Source: Guillardia theta CCMP2712 (Eukaryota; Cryptophyceae; Pyrenomonadales; Geminigeraceae). From it: a stretch of 58,220 bases of DNA. The stretch's first letter is position 1; each line of letters begins with the position of its first letter. The translations under genes were made by a program, and so were the position numbers. Shown in pieces: positions 24,401 through 39,470 of the stretch. The notes under the pieces were generated by a model that did no database searches, was not told where the DNA came from, and saw only the letters and a program-made list of their open reading frames with translations. Location: positions 182,355-240,574 of the forward strand of contig NW_005434657.1 in assembly GCF_000315625.1 (NCBI RefSeq), in the 5' to 3' direction.

Positions 24401-26452
24401 GTCGTCGTTACCTCGCGCGCTGCTTGTCTGCTCGTTGTTCCATCCTCGTCCTCTCGCTCAGGATTCACATCCCATGCAAGGTCCACATCCTCCATCCAGA
24501 TGCCTTCCCGCAGAAAATCTTCGACATCCTCCTCCTCCTCCTCCTCCTCCTCCTCCTCCTGCTTGTTCTTCCTTTGCTCATTTGACCCTCGTCCGTCCTT
24601 GCTAGTAGCAAACTCTTCGATATCAAAGAAAGTCTCGAACCTCATCAAAGCTGCTGATCCCTGCGCCCAAGTCCGGACACTCTCAGGGAAGTGGAAAATC
24701 TTCCAACAAGGTGTAAGATCGAGATCGGAGAACAGAAAACCATCAAAAACAAATTCACAATGGCAATCACGATCATCGAAATTGCTCCGACAGCCAGCAA
24801 GGTTTGCATGTCCACATGGATAAAGTGACAGCGTAGAGACTTGCCTTCCCGTGGAGGAGGGCCAGCAGGACCCAGTAGGCCGCGAGGACAGCGGGAGTGA
24901 GCGGGTTACCCGCCGCTGCCGTGTAGAGAGCGACGATAGCGAGGGATATGACATCGACAGCAGGATTCGACGACACGTTGACCTGGTCACGTCCGAAGTC
25001 ACTCTCACCGCCCTTCTCTCTCTCCTGCAAGATCACCAGAGCAATCCACCTGCCCATGTGAGCCCAAAGTTGGAGCTCGTGAAGTTTGGAGTCAATTAAT
25101 TTGCGCTCAAACCTTGTAATAGGAAACGGATGTCATGCGCTGCATTGTCTCTGATGGGATAGTCGATGGCTCACCTCGACTCCCATGCGTTAAACTTGAT
25201 CGCTTTCATTGCGCTTACACACTCGTTCACCTACACTGGAGTTAGGTTGAGACATCCATCGAAATATGTGACAAGCTGCAACAAGACAGGACATCTCCTC
25301 CTCCATCACCACCAGCACCAGCACTAACAGCATCAGCATCAACACCATCGTCCTACTTCTCTTCCTTCCTCCCCTCCACTACCATCCACATACAAAGAGC
25401 TGCTCACCAACTGCGAATGCTCCTCAGCAGCATTAGCGCGCATGACCGAAACTTTCTCTAATTTCTTGCTGGCGAGCGAGGAAAAGAAGATCGACAGCAC
25501 CACCACCGCTATCCCCCCCACCGACGCCCACTCCACGAAGATGTAGAGGGTTGCGACCAGTGAGAGGATCTCGACCGGTTGCAAGCACAGGGTCAGAACA
25601 GCGCTCCAGTAGGAGAGGATCATGTCAGAGCTGCTGCTGCACAGCTCTGCGATCTGCCGCAAGTTCACCGAGTCACATGCTGGCGGCCGTCTTGTTCACG
25701 GCGACTTACCTTGCCGACATACCCCGAGAACGCGTCCGTCAGCGGCAGACGGAGGCACTTGCGGTACGTCACACCACTGAGAGCTGCTACCGTCCACAAT
25801 CCCATCACCTGCCATGTCGCATGTCAGTTTCACGTCCTCCCATCGTACAACTCAGTCTGTCACGTTGCAGCGATCCACGAAGTACTCCTTCGCCAACGAG
25901 CTCGACACGTTGCACAGCCCCAGCAGAGCTGCAAGGAGGAACCCCTGCCACTGTGGCGGATCTTCCTGCTCCATCCACTTGAGGAGGAAGTAGGCGACGA
26001 CTGGCATCCCGATGCTAAAAATGGTGTGCATAGCATACAGGACGACCGAAACCAGGATGTCCTTCCATAGGATCTGACGCAAGATTCTCCTCATTGTGAA
26101 CCCTTGCACGTTGCGCTTCAAATGCTTCTCGAGAACATCCGCTGCGCTCCACACCTGCCGGTGAAGGCGTCATCAGGGCCGGGGAGAGGACGAGGAGATA
26201 TCCAACCTTTAAGGACGCGTCGATGTCAAACAGCCGCGACTGGAGGCTCTTCACACTGAAGGAGAAGGAGGTGTCTGTCTTGTTTGCGAGCTCCTCCATG
26301 TTTGCTCCTGGAGATTTCCCTTGCTGCAGGAGAGAGGAGCGTGATGAAACGCCGCGGACAAACAGGACGTCATCACTCACCTTGAGAAATGCGTACGCTT
26401 CCGAGAACAGGGGATCCCATTTGTATGCGGGGCCATCGTGCAGTTCAGACAT
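18611..26452 (-). CDS. ABC transporter, subfamily C (MRP) type full transporter
   Basis: ATP-driven export pump of the ABCC/MRP class, expected in a cell or vacuolar membrane. Reading on the minus strand, a likely start is MSELHDGPAYKWDPLFSEAY (26452; an in-frame ATG also exists upstream at 26578). Then comes membrane domain 1 (KDILVSVVLYAMHTIFSIGM, about 26050, through LSLVATLYIFVEWASVGG, about 25520) and nucleotide-binding domain 1 with Walker A GIEGKVGSGKTSLLLAL (about 24260), Q-loop VAWVPQNPWIFNASLRENIL and signature GVNLSGGQ. Its second half continues at about 23750 with ALDMKV and the IVSHDEF switch His (about 23550). A second membrane domain (about 21-23 kb) is followed by NBD2: Walker A GIVGRTGAGKSS (about 20520), IVSQDPIIFSGSLRKNLDPH, signature ENLSHGQRQ (about 19830), Walker B VLDEATSSLD (about 19545) and AHRLQALVGSS (about 19270). 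The reading closes at TGA 18611-18613. More than 15 introns. NBD1 lacks the usual Glu after Walker B where readable, as in many MRPs. The linker has a poly-Glu stretch. Confidence 0.9.
21362..21503. repeat. (CGT/CAT)n trinucleotide repeat
   Basis: TCG/TCA-type triplets in long perfect runs inside an intron of the ABC transporter between its second membrane domain exons. Confidence 0.9.
23838..23909. repeat. GGGCA/GGGCG pentamer repeat
   Basis: About 14 copies of GGGCA or GGGCG on the + strand, intronic to the ABC transporter next to the NBD1 signature exon. Many closely spaced G-triplets make quadruplex formation possible. Confidence 0.85.
24529..24560. repeat. (CTC)n run coding poly-glutamate in the ABC transporter
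   Basis: CTC triplets on + read as GAG on the gene strand and give a run of about ten Glu in the segment before NBD1 (after KNKQ, before DVEDFLREG). Confidence 0.85.
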
Positions 26453-26984
26453 TTCGGCAACAACGAGCGAGTGCTCTGGTCCTTCACCCCCTGAGAGTCC
26501 CCTGCTTGCTACAAGTTGACCTGCCCTTGAATAACTGTAAACTAGCTCGAGCAGGTGTCGTTTTGAATCGCAGCGCAAACTGGGGCTGGGATACAGATTT
26601 CAGCTCTCAGCTCCTTGTACCTTGTGCGAAGAGAGCAGATTATTTTCTCATGGTGTTCACTCCCATCCCTTCAACTTCGCCATCTCCATCATCTCCGTCC
26701 ACATCGCCTCCGATCTTTATGCCATGCCACAAAGCACAGCATTGGATTGTGCAAATTATGCAGAATTATGGGAGAATAATCATAATTATAAACTCACGAT
26801 AGGTAATCTGTATAATTATGTATTTCCACTTCACATACAAGCAAAATCATAATCCCACAAAAATCGCTGGTTCCCTTCAGGAGGGGTACTAAATCCAGGA
26901 ATAATGGTGGGTGGGGGTACTGAAAGTTTGAGAGGGAGAAGTTTGGAGGTTCCTCCAAACTTTCCAAAGTTCCTTGCTGGCGCC
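26453..26984. other. Shared upstream region of the ABC transporter (-) and UBE2J-like gene (+)
   Basis: Divergent promoters. AT-rich at 26740-26860; 26885-26930 carries GGGGTACT-type words seen elsewhere in the window. An alternative upstream ATG for the transporter is at 26578. Confidence 0.5.
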
Positions 26985-28471
26985 ATGGCGGCTGGGGGGA
27001 AGCGAGGAGGAATGAAGCGGCTGCGGCAGGTGAGGGGGTGAAGGAGCAGAGGAGATGAAGGAGCAGAGGAGATGAAGGAGCAGAGGAGATGAAGGAGTAG
27101 AGGAGATGAAGGAGCAGAGGAGAGAGGCAAGGATACAGCAGTAGACACGAGCAGTGATGTAGGGAGAAGATGATGAAGGAGCTGGGATCATAGTTGAGAG
27201 CTCTTACCACAGCTGACATGCTCGTTGAAAGGAGCTTGAAAGGTTTCACAAGGAACCTCCAGACTATATCCAGGTGCAACGTACATGCTGTCTACACACA
27301 CACACACACCCTGCTGACTCTCAGAGGCCCAACCAGGTCGCAGTGAACGAGAAGAACATCTTCGAATGGCACTACCTGCTGGAGGGACCAAAAGAGACTC
27401 CCTACGACGGGGGTTGGTACCATGGGAAACTGATCTTCCCTCCGGAGTACCCCTTCGCTCCTCCTGGGTGAGCTGAAGACTTTGAGACAGTGGGGATTCG
27501 AAGGAGAAAGTTGGGGTGGTGGTTGGTGGGCCGGGTGGGTGAGGAGGAGGCAGAAGGGGTAGGGAGTGGGGAAGGAAAGAGAGTGGGATCTGATTCTTCA
27601 TCACAGTATAATGATGCATACCCCCAGCGGGAGGTTCGAGACGAACATGAGACTCTGTCTGTCAATGAGTGACTACCATCCTGAGTCATGGCAGCCATCG
27701 TGGTCCGTTGCCACGGTGCTCCAGGGGCTCCTATCGTTCATGACTGGAAAGGAGATGACAACAGGCAGGTTGGAGCGAAGTGGGAGAGGGAGGTGACGGA
27801 GGTTGCAGGAGCGATCGAAACTTCTGATGAGGAGAAGAAAGCGCTGGCTCTTCGGTCTATGGAGCATAACCTCCGGAACCCTGTTTTCATACGCATGTTT
27901 CCTGATGCAGAGGAGCGGGCAAAGGCGAGGAAACTGGGGATCGCGCTTCCTGCCAAGGGCTCAGCTACTCTTGCGACCGATGAGGACAACGAAGAGGAAG
28001 GGGGAGGATCGGATGAGACGACAAGAAAGGACGAGGGGGGGGAGCAAGTGGAAAAGCGTGCATCCGAGGAGACGGGAAGCAGTTTGGACTGTGATGGGGA
28101 GATCCACAATTCGATCGAGAAGATGCAAATCAAGCAAGAGGTTAGCGCGAGGAATGTGCAGGACGAGCAGGGAGGAGCAGGAGAGAAGAAGACGGTGAGT
28201 TGCTGTGTCGAAGGAACTCGCAGCACCTACCTGCTGAGCCTTTGATCGCAGGAGACATCTGAAGACGGGGAAGGCGAGGTGCTGTGCGGGGGGATCGAGA
28301 AAGGAGCGACTGTTTTCATCACCGGGCTGGTGAAGCAAGCTCATCTCAACGGCATCCGGTGAGAGGCAAGGGAACTCGCGAGAGCGTTGAAGTGACATGG
28401 CCGGATGCGGCAGGTGCAGGGTGGAAGGCGGAGGAAGCGGAGGGCGGCTGCGAGTGAGGATGATGGAGTGA
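26985..28471 (+). CDS. Ubiquitin-conjugating enzyme E2 of the UBE2J/Ubc6 family
   Basis: E2 of the ER-associated degradation type. Seven exons, 26985-27029, 27232-27273, 27325-27467, 27607-27764, 27809-28194, 28252-28358 and 28414-28471, join in frame to 312 aa. The fold reads [20 protein letters not shown], then [20 protein letters not shown], then [11 protein letters not shown]. The active-site loop [20 protein letters not shown] has the catalytic Cys in LCLSM, and [20 protein letters not shown] follows; these are specific UBE2J landmarks. Intron 4 (27765-27808, 44 nt) starts with GC, not GT (AG-GCAGGT), and is the only join that keeps the frame. After the catalytic domain comes a long acidic linker, then [20 protein letters not shown], which resembles small SH3-like GLxxxxxLNG modules of algal proteins. 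The usual C-terminal membrane anchor of Ubc6/UBE2J was not found. Confidence 0.92.
27030..27130. repeat. 17-bp intronic tandem repeat (GATGAAGGAGCAGAGGA)
   Basis: Five to six copies of a 17-bp purine-rich unit in intron 1 of the UBE2J-like gene, starting just after the donor at 27030. Confidence 0.85.
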
Positions 28472-28655
28472 GATGGGGAGCGGTGTGACTACCACGATGC
28501 TCCTGACTGATGTGAAGGCCTCCGGGGAAGGAGATTCTGCTGAACTTGACGAACATCGAGGTGGAGTGAAGAGACGCTTGACAGACAAGGAGAGGACGGA
28601 GCTCGAGCGTGCTGTAAAATTCTCATCTTGCACGATCGACCTAGATACATTATCT

Positions 28656-33522
<4,867 letters not shown>

Positions 33523-33705
33523 GTTACCCTGTTTCCCCGAAAGGAGGCCCACCTCCCCGCTCAGCACTGGTGGTTACGTGTGGGGATGTGGACAAGATAA
33601 CAAATTGACTAAACGTTTAGTGCGGGGGCTGTTACAAGGCGCCGCATGGGGGGAGCGAAGCGGCTGCGGGGTAGGGGGAGCGGGAGAGAGGCTGCGGATC
33701 GGAGA
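33523..33705. promoter_or_regulatory. Bidirectional promoter, DDX1 (-) / Nudix (+), with 14-bp palindrome
   Basis: Only 183 bp separate the two start codons. A perfect palindrome ACTAAACGTTTAGT sits at 33608-33621, roughly central, and is a candidate regulator site. No TATA box is obvious. Confidence 0.55.
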
Positions 33706-35410
33706 ATGGTCATGCTGCTGGCTGGGTTCATCGGGCTAGCTGCTGCCAGAAGCCCAAGCCATGATCCGACTCTGTCTGGAGTTTTCGGGTGAGTGAAGTT
33801 TTGATGGCGGCCTGCTGGTGCCAGTATGAAACCAGGCTGTTTTGGTTGTGTTTGCTTGTACATGTGTCTCATCACTCTCATGTTTCATTTCTCTCGTTCC
33901 TGCATTATTTGATATAGAGATTTTGTACCTCGTCGTGACTCGAATGCTCGATGAACGCTGCGAACGCTACTATTTGGCATCAAGTTGTGCTACCTCGAAC
34001 GGCTTGCTTTACGTTCGAACCTCGCTGACTTCAACCGATAGAACGGAGTCTTCTGGTTTCGTTACCTCCCCACTACCTAGACCTTTTGCTGGCCTCGAGC
34101 GCATAGGAAAAGGCGCCTCGAACGTCTGTAGGTACGCAGGTTGCTTTTGACATCTTGGCAGGGTCCTTAACCACTCGTGCAGGAAAGGTCATGGTGCTTT
34201 GCCGTGCAGAACATCGACAAGGAGCTGGAGCAGCAAGCATGATAGGGGCCGGCAGTTGAGTCCCAGTGCTTTTCTGCACCACGGTACAACTAGTGGTAAT
34301 CAAAAGCGCCAACAACGCGCGAGGGCTCTTTCCGTTCGCAAGACAGCCAACACAGTAATGAACAGCAAATTAAGCCCAGGAGAAATTGTAGAATCACTTC
34401 ATTCTCTGTGAATTTGTATGATTCTTGTGCAGGTGCAAGAAGACATTGCATGGGAAAGCCCATACGGAGTGTTGACCGTATACGAACGAAGAATTCGCAT
34501 GCAAGACGACGATGGGGGAGGAGGGGGCCCGGACGGAAACGGCGGAGGGGGCGGTGGAGGAAACTCTGACGATTATCCCCCACTCGTTGGAGGATTGAAG
34601 AAGGTGGGAAGCCTACTTACAACTTTTGCACGGAGCTGACATGTTCGAAACAGGAGGGCAAAGTTGTCAGGTGGCATGTGGTTGGATCTCCCTTGGGGAA
34701 TTTTAGCAGCGTTGTTGTGTTTCCATTTGATTCACGAACGAAGACTTGCTGGCTCATCAGGGAGGTATGTTCATGAATGTTCTTTCGTGAATCGAAATTC
34801 ACATTGCTGCCCTGTACGCTTTCTTGGAAACTTCAGTACTGCCCTGGAACGCATTCGGTGACTTTTCACTTGTCCCATGAAGGCTTGTTCACAAAAGCCA
34901 TTGCAGATACAAAGTGGGGTGCCTGGAGGACTGTTCGAAGAGAAAAAGCATAAGGACCTGCTGCAAGCTGTAACGACATGAAGTTCTTTGCTGTCGAAGT
35001 TTGATATTTTCACAGGCTCGAGATGAACTGAATGAGGAAGCCGGCTTGATGGGCGGAACCTGGATTGCTCTTGCTCCGGAAGGTCTGAAAATTTGTATGC
35101 TGCACCGTGTTGCTCATCTTAAAATGTGGACACTAGGGATACCACAGGACAAGTACTCGCGTAATCGTTTACACCCTTACCTTGTCATCGACTGCATGCG
35201 GGACCCAAATCCAAAACCTAAGGTATCTTTCAAGATTCTAAGAAGGAGAATGATTTGCTTGGACAGGATGATGATGAGATCATCGAAGTGGAGCAAGGAG
35301 TAGCCCTGGAAGAAGCCAGGAGGAGAGTGCTTGAAGGCGATATGCCTGCACCTGCAGCTATGGTGACTCTCCTAGCGATCGACAAACTTCGACAGCTAGG
35401 ACATATTTGA
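33706..35410 (+). CDS. Nudix hydrolase, ADP-ribose pyrophosphatase-like, with long targeting-type N-terminus
   Basis: Hydrolyses a nucleoside-diphosphate-linked substrate, most likely a nucleotide sugar such as ADP-ribose (inference). Nine exons, 33706-33788, 34042-34131, 34183-34387, 34433-34603, 34654-34764, 34907-34969, 35016-35082, 35137-35222 and 35267-35410, join in frame to 339 aa. The Nudix box is at the exon 6-7 join: GVPGGLFEEKKHKDLLQA|ARDELNEEAGL, with the EExGL part intact and the Arg-Glu pair as RDE. Downstream WIALAPEG, DKYSRNRLHPYLVIDC and MVTLLAIDKLRQLGHI are typical of the C-terminal part. The N-terminus is a short hydrophobic stretch (MVMLLAGFIGLAAARSP) and then about 100 Ser/Arg/His-rich residues, which looks like a bipartite plastid-type presequence. 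A Gly-rich run (DDDGGGGGPDGNGGGG) precedes the catalytic domain. Confidence 0.88.
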
Positions 35411-35633
35411 AGTTCCCCTGCTGCATTGCGCTGGAAACTTAGAACTTGTGTGAATATTTCAAACTAAGGATTTGTACGTTGGATGTAAATTGTGAACAGC
35501 AGTCAAACTATTCACGCGCTTGAAGGAATTCCATGTTGAGCAGTCTAGTTAGGGATCTTTGGATCTACATGCTTTCAATTGTTCGTTTGCATCTCAAACG
35601 GCTACTGGTCACTCGCTCCTTCGTCTATTTCAT

Positions 35634-36000
35634 TCATGCGCTGGCCACTTGCTGATCGTCGGCTGGAGCAGCGACCTCTACGGCGGCATCCAACGGCTTG
35701 TTGATAGTACAGAAATCATCGAGCTTGCCCGCTGGAAACCACCATCCGTCAACGTTGACACCGAGGTCCTACATGAGACGAGTCAGCAGGAGGAGGGTGC
35801 AATTTTTGACAAGTTGCGTACCTTCAGCTTGCCGTGTGTATCAGCCTGGTCAGCCTGATTGCATGTAGAGAGCACTTGCACGACCTGTCTCACATGCATG
35901 TCAGATGACGACGTGATGCCTCCATCGCTCAGAGGATCAGCGGAGGTTTCAGACTCTCACTCACCCTTCTCACGTCCGCGAACATGACAACGTCTCCTGT
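35634..36000 (-). CDS. Unrecognised minus-strand gene, 5' end not found
   Basis: Three exon-like segments join in frame: ASQTGDVVMFADVRR (about 35960-36000), VVQVLSTCNQADQADTHGKLK (about 35822-35885) and DLGVNVDGWWFPAGKLDDF followed by an Ala/Pro-rich end (stop at 35634-35636). Donors and acceptors are good GT-AG sites. No family is recognised. The upstream part runs into the boundary of the tandem array at about 36190, so the gene may have lost its 5' half there. Confidence 0.45.
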
Positions 36001-36203
36001 CTGGCTCGCCGCTTTTGGCAACACGGTTGGCCGTTACAAACAATGACTTCACGACGGTTACAGACCCGGGCCGCCGCCGCCCCTACTGCTCTTGGTGAAC
36101 TGAGCCTACTAGTGGATTGCGCTGCCTTATCCTTTCTCCGGTTGATTGGCTGAGGCGGATTCGTTTTGGGTATCTCTCTCCTTTTTCGCCAGTCCAATTC
36201 TTT

Positions 36204-36223
36204 TTTATAGTTTGAACTATAAA
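36204..36223. promoter_or_regulatory. 20-bp palindrome upstream of nuclease gene 1
   Basis: TTTATAGTT-TG-AACTATAAA, 9-bp perfect arms, about 104 bp before the ATG. The same arms with a CA centre occur before genes 2 and 3. A TATA-like GCTATATAATTC follows at 36288. It could be an operator, an element end or a recombination core. Confidence 0.6.
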
Positions 36224-36326
36224 CCTGACAGAAAACAAATGTGTAGTACATTGTGAATCGGGTGAATCCTACCTAGATCCCATAGCTCTAGCTATATAAT
36301 TCTCAACAAATTATCTTGTTGCTGCT

Positions 36327-38366
36327 ATGGCCAAGAGAGTTCGAGAGCTGGAGGAGGAGACGAGTTCAGCTGTAGAGCAAGAGGCTAGGGGGGTACAAAC
36401 AAAAGTCATCCAAACAGACCAAGCCATCACTGCTGCAGAGCAAGAGATCAAGGGAGTAGTGGAAAAGATCAAGGGAGTAGAGGAAAAGATCAATGGAGTC
36501 GAGGACGAGATCAAGGGAGTAGTGGAAAAGATCAATGGAGTCGAGGACGAGATCAAGGGAGTAGACCAAACCATGGCTGCTGTAGAGCAAGAGATCAGCC
36601 AGGCACAAGACCCCAATATGAAGCCTGTCTTGATCATGAAGCAAACGAAGCTTGCAGGTGAAAAGCAACAGCTTGCGGCCAGAGAGAAACGGCTTGGAGT
36701 TAGAGAGAGACAGCTTAGAGTTAGAGAGAGGCAGCTTCGAGATGACAAGGCAAAGCTTCAAGATAAAGAGGCAAAGCTTCGAGAGGAAATGAAGGAAAAG
36801 AAGCAGGCAGCCTTTACCTGGACAGAGTCAGAAGCTCGGCTTGACGGTATGGGGTTTTGCAAGGAGGAGAAATACTTCCGTCTAGATTGCTCTTACTTAT
36901 GGGGCACAAATGTAAACAGCGGAGAGCATCTTCTTCTCTACTGCCGAAAAGCATTCCTGGAGCAGTTCCGTTTCCTGCAAGAGCAAGTGCTAGAGCAAGG
37001 TGCTCTTGGATGGATACAAGGCTCTCCAGGAACAGGGAAGACAACAACAACGCTTTCGTTTTGTATGAAGCTGGATAGGAATGAGTGGAGCTTCAAATGC
37101 ATCAGGCTGAAGGCCAGAAGCAACACCTGTGTCGTGGAGGTGACAGGCAACAAGAGAAGAACATGCTCTGTCGCAAAGGAGTCTGAGGGGAAGCAGATGA
37201 CACTGTTGCTTGAAGGGTTGTCCGACGGCAAAAAGAGCCTCCTGGTGCTCGATGGCTACTTGACACACCAAGAATCTCACACGAGAGCTTTGGTAGCATG
37301 TATAGGATGGCGGGATGCTGACAGGCAGAATCGACGTCTTATAGTGGTGACGTCAATGGCTTCTCGAGGAAAGGTCTACGATGAAGAGGATCGAGAGATG
37401 GGGCTGAAGGTTCACATAGTGCCATCATGGAGGATCGATGAATATCTAGAGGCAGTGCAGTTTGACGAGTTTTACAACAAGGTGGGAGCCACCTTGGAGA
37501 TGAATGTGACAGGAGAGGCTTTGGGTTTCAAGATGACTACAGGGCCGAAATCGAAAGAAGAGCGAGTGAGACATAAGCATTACCTCGCAGGTGGGTCATG
37601 TCGGTACATGTTCGACATGACTGCGGCGGATGTCCTTCGGTCCTTGGATGTTGCGCTTCAAAGTGCTCCAAACTTACAAGATCTTTTTCGGGGCCATGTA
37701 GGCGCTTCCTCGGGGGATATGACGAACAGGCTGATTGCTACTATGGTAACTCAGGAGAAGGTGGTCTGGTTTCCTGTGAGCAAGTACGTAGCCAGCAATC
37801 TTGCGGCGTCCGTGGGTGCGGTTGACATACTGAGAAGAATGCTGACGGCCTTTAGGGGCCCGCGAGCCATGCATGGGTATCTTTTGGAGATGCTCTTTTT
37901 TGAGGAAGTGAGACGAGACCTGAGCATCACTTACCGTGGATCAAGCGAGCCTGAAGTTTTGAAAGCATGCAATCTCGTTGTAATCTTCGATCCGTCACAA
38001 GACACGGACTCTCTTCCCCACACGAGGGTGTGTCTCAAGCCAATCAGTGAATTTCAAGGTGGCTGGGACGCAATCATTGTAGATCAGGATGACAAGGTCG
38101 TGCAGTTTTTTCAGCTGACGGTTGCAAAGGATCACTCTCTCAAGCTCTCGTATTTCTTGACTGCTCTTGAGGCTCTGGGGGTTCCTGCAGGTGGGACATG
38201 GACGATAAGGATCGTTTTTGTCGTCCCGCCGGAGGATGGAATGTTGTTCCGAATAGCCTCTGTCAAGGATGAAGGAGCGCTAGAGCAGTACATGTGGAAG
38301 AAAGGGGAGGAGAGGTCGATGGTCCAGGTGGCGAGTATTGATTTCAATCGAGGGTTCGTTGGTTAG
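36327..38366 (+). CDS. Crinkler/RHS-like P-loop NTPase with C-terminal restriction-like nuclease domain, copy 1
   Basis: Single exon, 679 aa. Residues about 1-165 are a coiled coil built from 7-residue units of the EIKGVVE/KINGVED kind (six here), then REKRLGVRERQLRVRERQLR heptads. A P-loop NTPase follows: Walker A in GSPGTGKTTTTLSF (about 236), Walker B-like SLLVLDGYL, and a sensor-like VVTSMASRGK. The C-terminal part has HGYLLEMLFFEEV, WDAIIVDQDDKVVQFFQLTVAKDH. This E - D - QxT - H spacing is the pattern of the restriction-endonuclease-fold domain at the end of Crinkler-RHS effectors. No signal peptide and no LxLFLAK-type leader. Such proteins act on DNA in conflict or host-directed settings; the role here is inferred. 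Confidence 0.8.
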   Translation: MAKRVRELEEETSSAVEQEARGVQTKVIQTDQAITAAEQEIKGVVEKIKGVEEKINGVEDEIKGVVEKINGVEDEIKGVDQTMAAVEQEISQAQDPNMKPVLIMKQTKLAGEKQQLAAREKRLGVRERQLRVRERQLRDDKAKLQDKEAKLREEMKEKKQAAFTWTESEARLDGMGFCKEEKYFRLDCSYLWGTNVNSGEHLLLYCRKAFLEQFRFLQEQVLEQGALGWIQGSPGTGKTTTTLSFCMKLDRNEWSFKCIRLKARSNTCVVEVTGNKRRTCSVAKESEGKQMTLLLEGLSDGKKSLLVLDGYLTHQESHTRALVACIGWRDADRQNRRLIVVTSMASRGKVYDEEDREMGLKVHIVPSWRIDEYLEAVQFDEFYNKVGATLEMNVTGEALGFKMTTGPKSKEERVRHKHYLAGGSCRYMFDMTAADVLRSLDVALQSAPNLQDLFRGHVGASSGDMTNRLIATMVTQEKVVWFPVSKYVASNLAASVGAVDILRRMLTAFRGPRAMHGYLLEMLFFEEVRRDLSITYRGSSEPEVLKACNLVVIFDPSQDTDSLPHTRVCLKPISEFQGGWDAIIVDQDDKVVQFFQLTVAKDHSLKLSYFLTALEALGVPAGGTWTIRIVFVVPPEDGMLFRIASVKDEGALEQYMWKKGEERSMVQVASIDFNRGFVG

Positions 38367-39125
38367 TGAAGGGTGGCGAATGAAGATGCCAGGAACTGCT
38401 CAGATGGCTGAAGATGTGAAGGAAGTAGACCACTCATAGCATGCGCTGAGGCTGAGCCGTCATGCTCACGTACAAGGGGGGATGTGGATAATTTTACTCA
38501 CAAAACTAATATACAATCCATATTCACTCATGATTCATTTGTTTGGGTAGTACAGGTCATCACTGAAAACCATAACTTGACAGTAAAATGCGATCGCATC
38601 ACCAGCCTCGCCTCTGCTCTTCCTCTGGGTGATGGAGGCAGTGCAGGCGCGGCTGGGGCCTCTGAGTCTTCCGAAGGAGGGGCTGCAGGGGGCTCTGAGT
38701 CTTCCGAAGGAGGGGCTGCAGGGGGAACTGACTCCAAGGCTGACTCGCTGACTCGGGTGGGTAGAGATCTACTGCGTAGCTGCAGTGAGCCCGGGAAGAG
38801 CTTCCTGAGCCGGGGATAACTGCGCCCTGGTCAAGGGAAACTCTGCATGAACCGCCCTATGACTGAAGGCTTGGGGGGGATACAGGGAGGTCCGCCCGCG
38901 AGTTGAAAGAGAGCAGGCGATACGATCTCGCTGCTCAGACGTGCGCTATCAGCTCGCCGAGGTCCATATACTCCACGATCAACCCGGGCCTGATGCACCC
39001 GCAGCAAGGAAGCTGGTAGGGGAGGAAGGACCAGATCCGGCTCGTCCGCTTGACGGAGGGTCAGAGGAGGGTCGAGAATGTCCAGGTCTGCACACAGATC
39101 TTCAGTGGGGTCGATCGGCTCCTGA
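38367..39125. other. Downstream region of nuclease gene 1 with 2 x 33-bp repeat
   Basis: Conserved in all three units. 38484-38819 is an open + frame with SESSEGGAAGG repeated twice, encoded by a 33-bp tandem duplication at 38660-38725; unit 3 has only one copy. No start-to-stop gene with a recognised family. Confidence 0.5.
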
Positions 39126-39470
39126 GCATGCATCCCGTACTCTCCCGAGGGGTCGAGCGGCTCCGGAGCATGCATCCCGTGCTCTCAGCACGCCTCCGCT
39201 CCCTCCAGCAGCACTCTGAAGACAAACTGCACCTGCAACGCCGGGTATACGGGGCCGGACGGAGGGAGCTGTACGGCATGCGCGGCAGGCAAGTACAAGA
39301 GCTCGAGCGGGCCAGCAGCCTGCAGCTCGTGCGACGCGATCATTGCTCACATGACTTCTCCCGTGGGGTCGACTAGCTCAGAAAACTGTATCTGCGGTGC
39401 TGGGTTTGAATATGTACGCGCACAGAAGGCAGTATGCGACCTCTCCTCCTCGTCGTCCGTGGTCACCTAA
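39126..39470 (+). pseudogene. Ephrin-receptor-like / GCC2-GCC3 cysteine-rich repeat fragment, copy 1
   Basis: Open frame of 115 codons without a start. It reads CIPCSQHASAPSSSTLK, TNCTCNAGYTGPDGG, SCTACAAGKYKSSSGPAACSSC and ENCICGAGFEY. The Cys spacing and NAGYTGPDGG are the signature of Ephrin_rec_like domains, abundant in large algal and oomycete surface proteins. A 42-bp direct duplication (GAGCATGCATCCCGT at 39123 and 39165) lies at its 5' end. No upstream exons with a signal peptide were found, so it is treated as a gene fragment. Confidence 0.6.
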
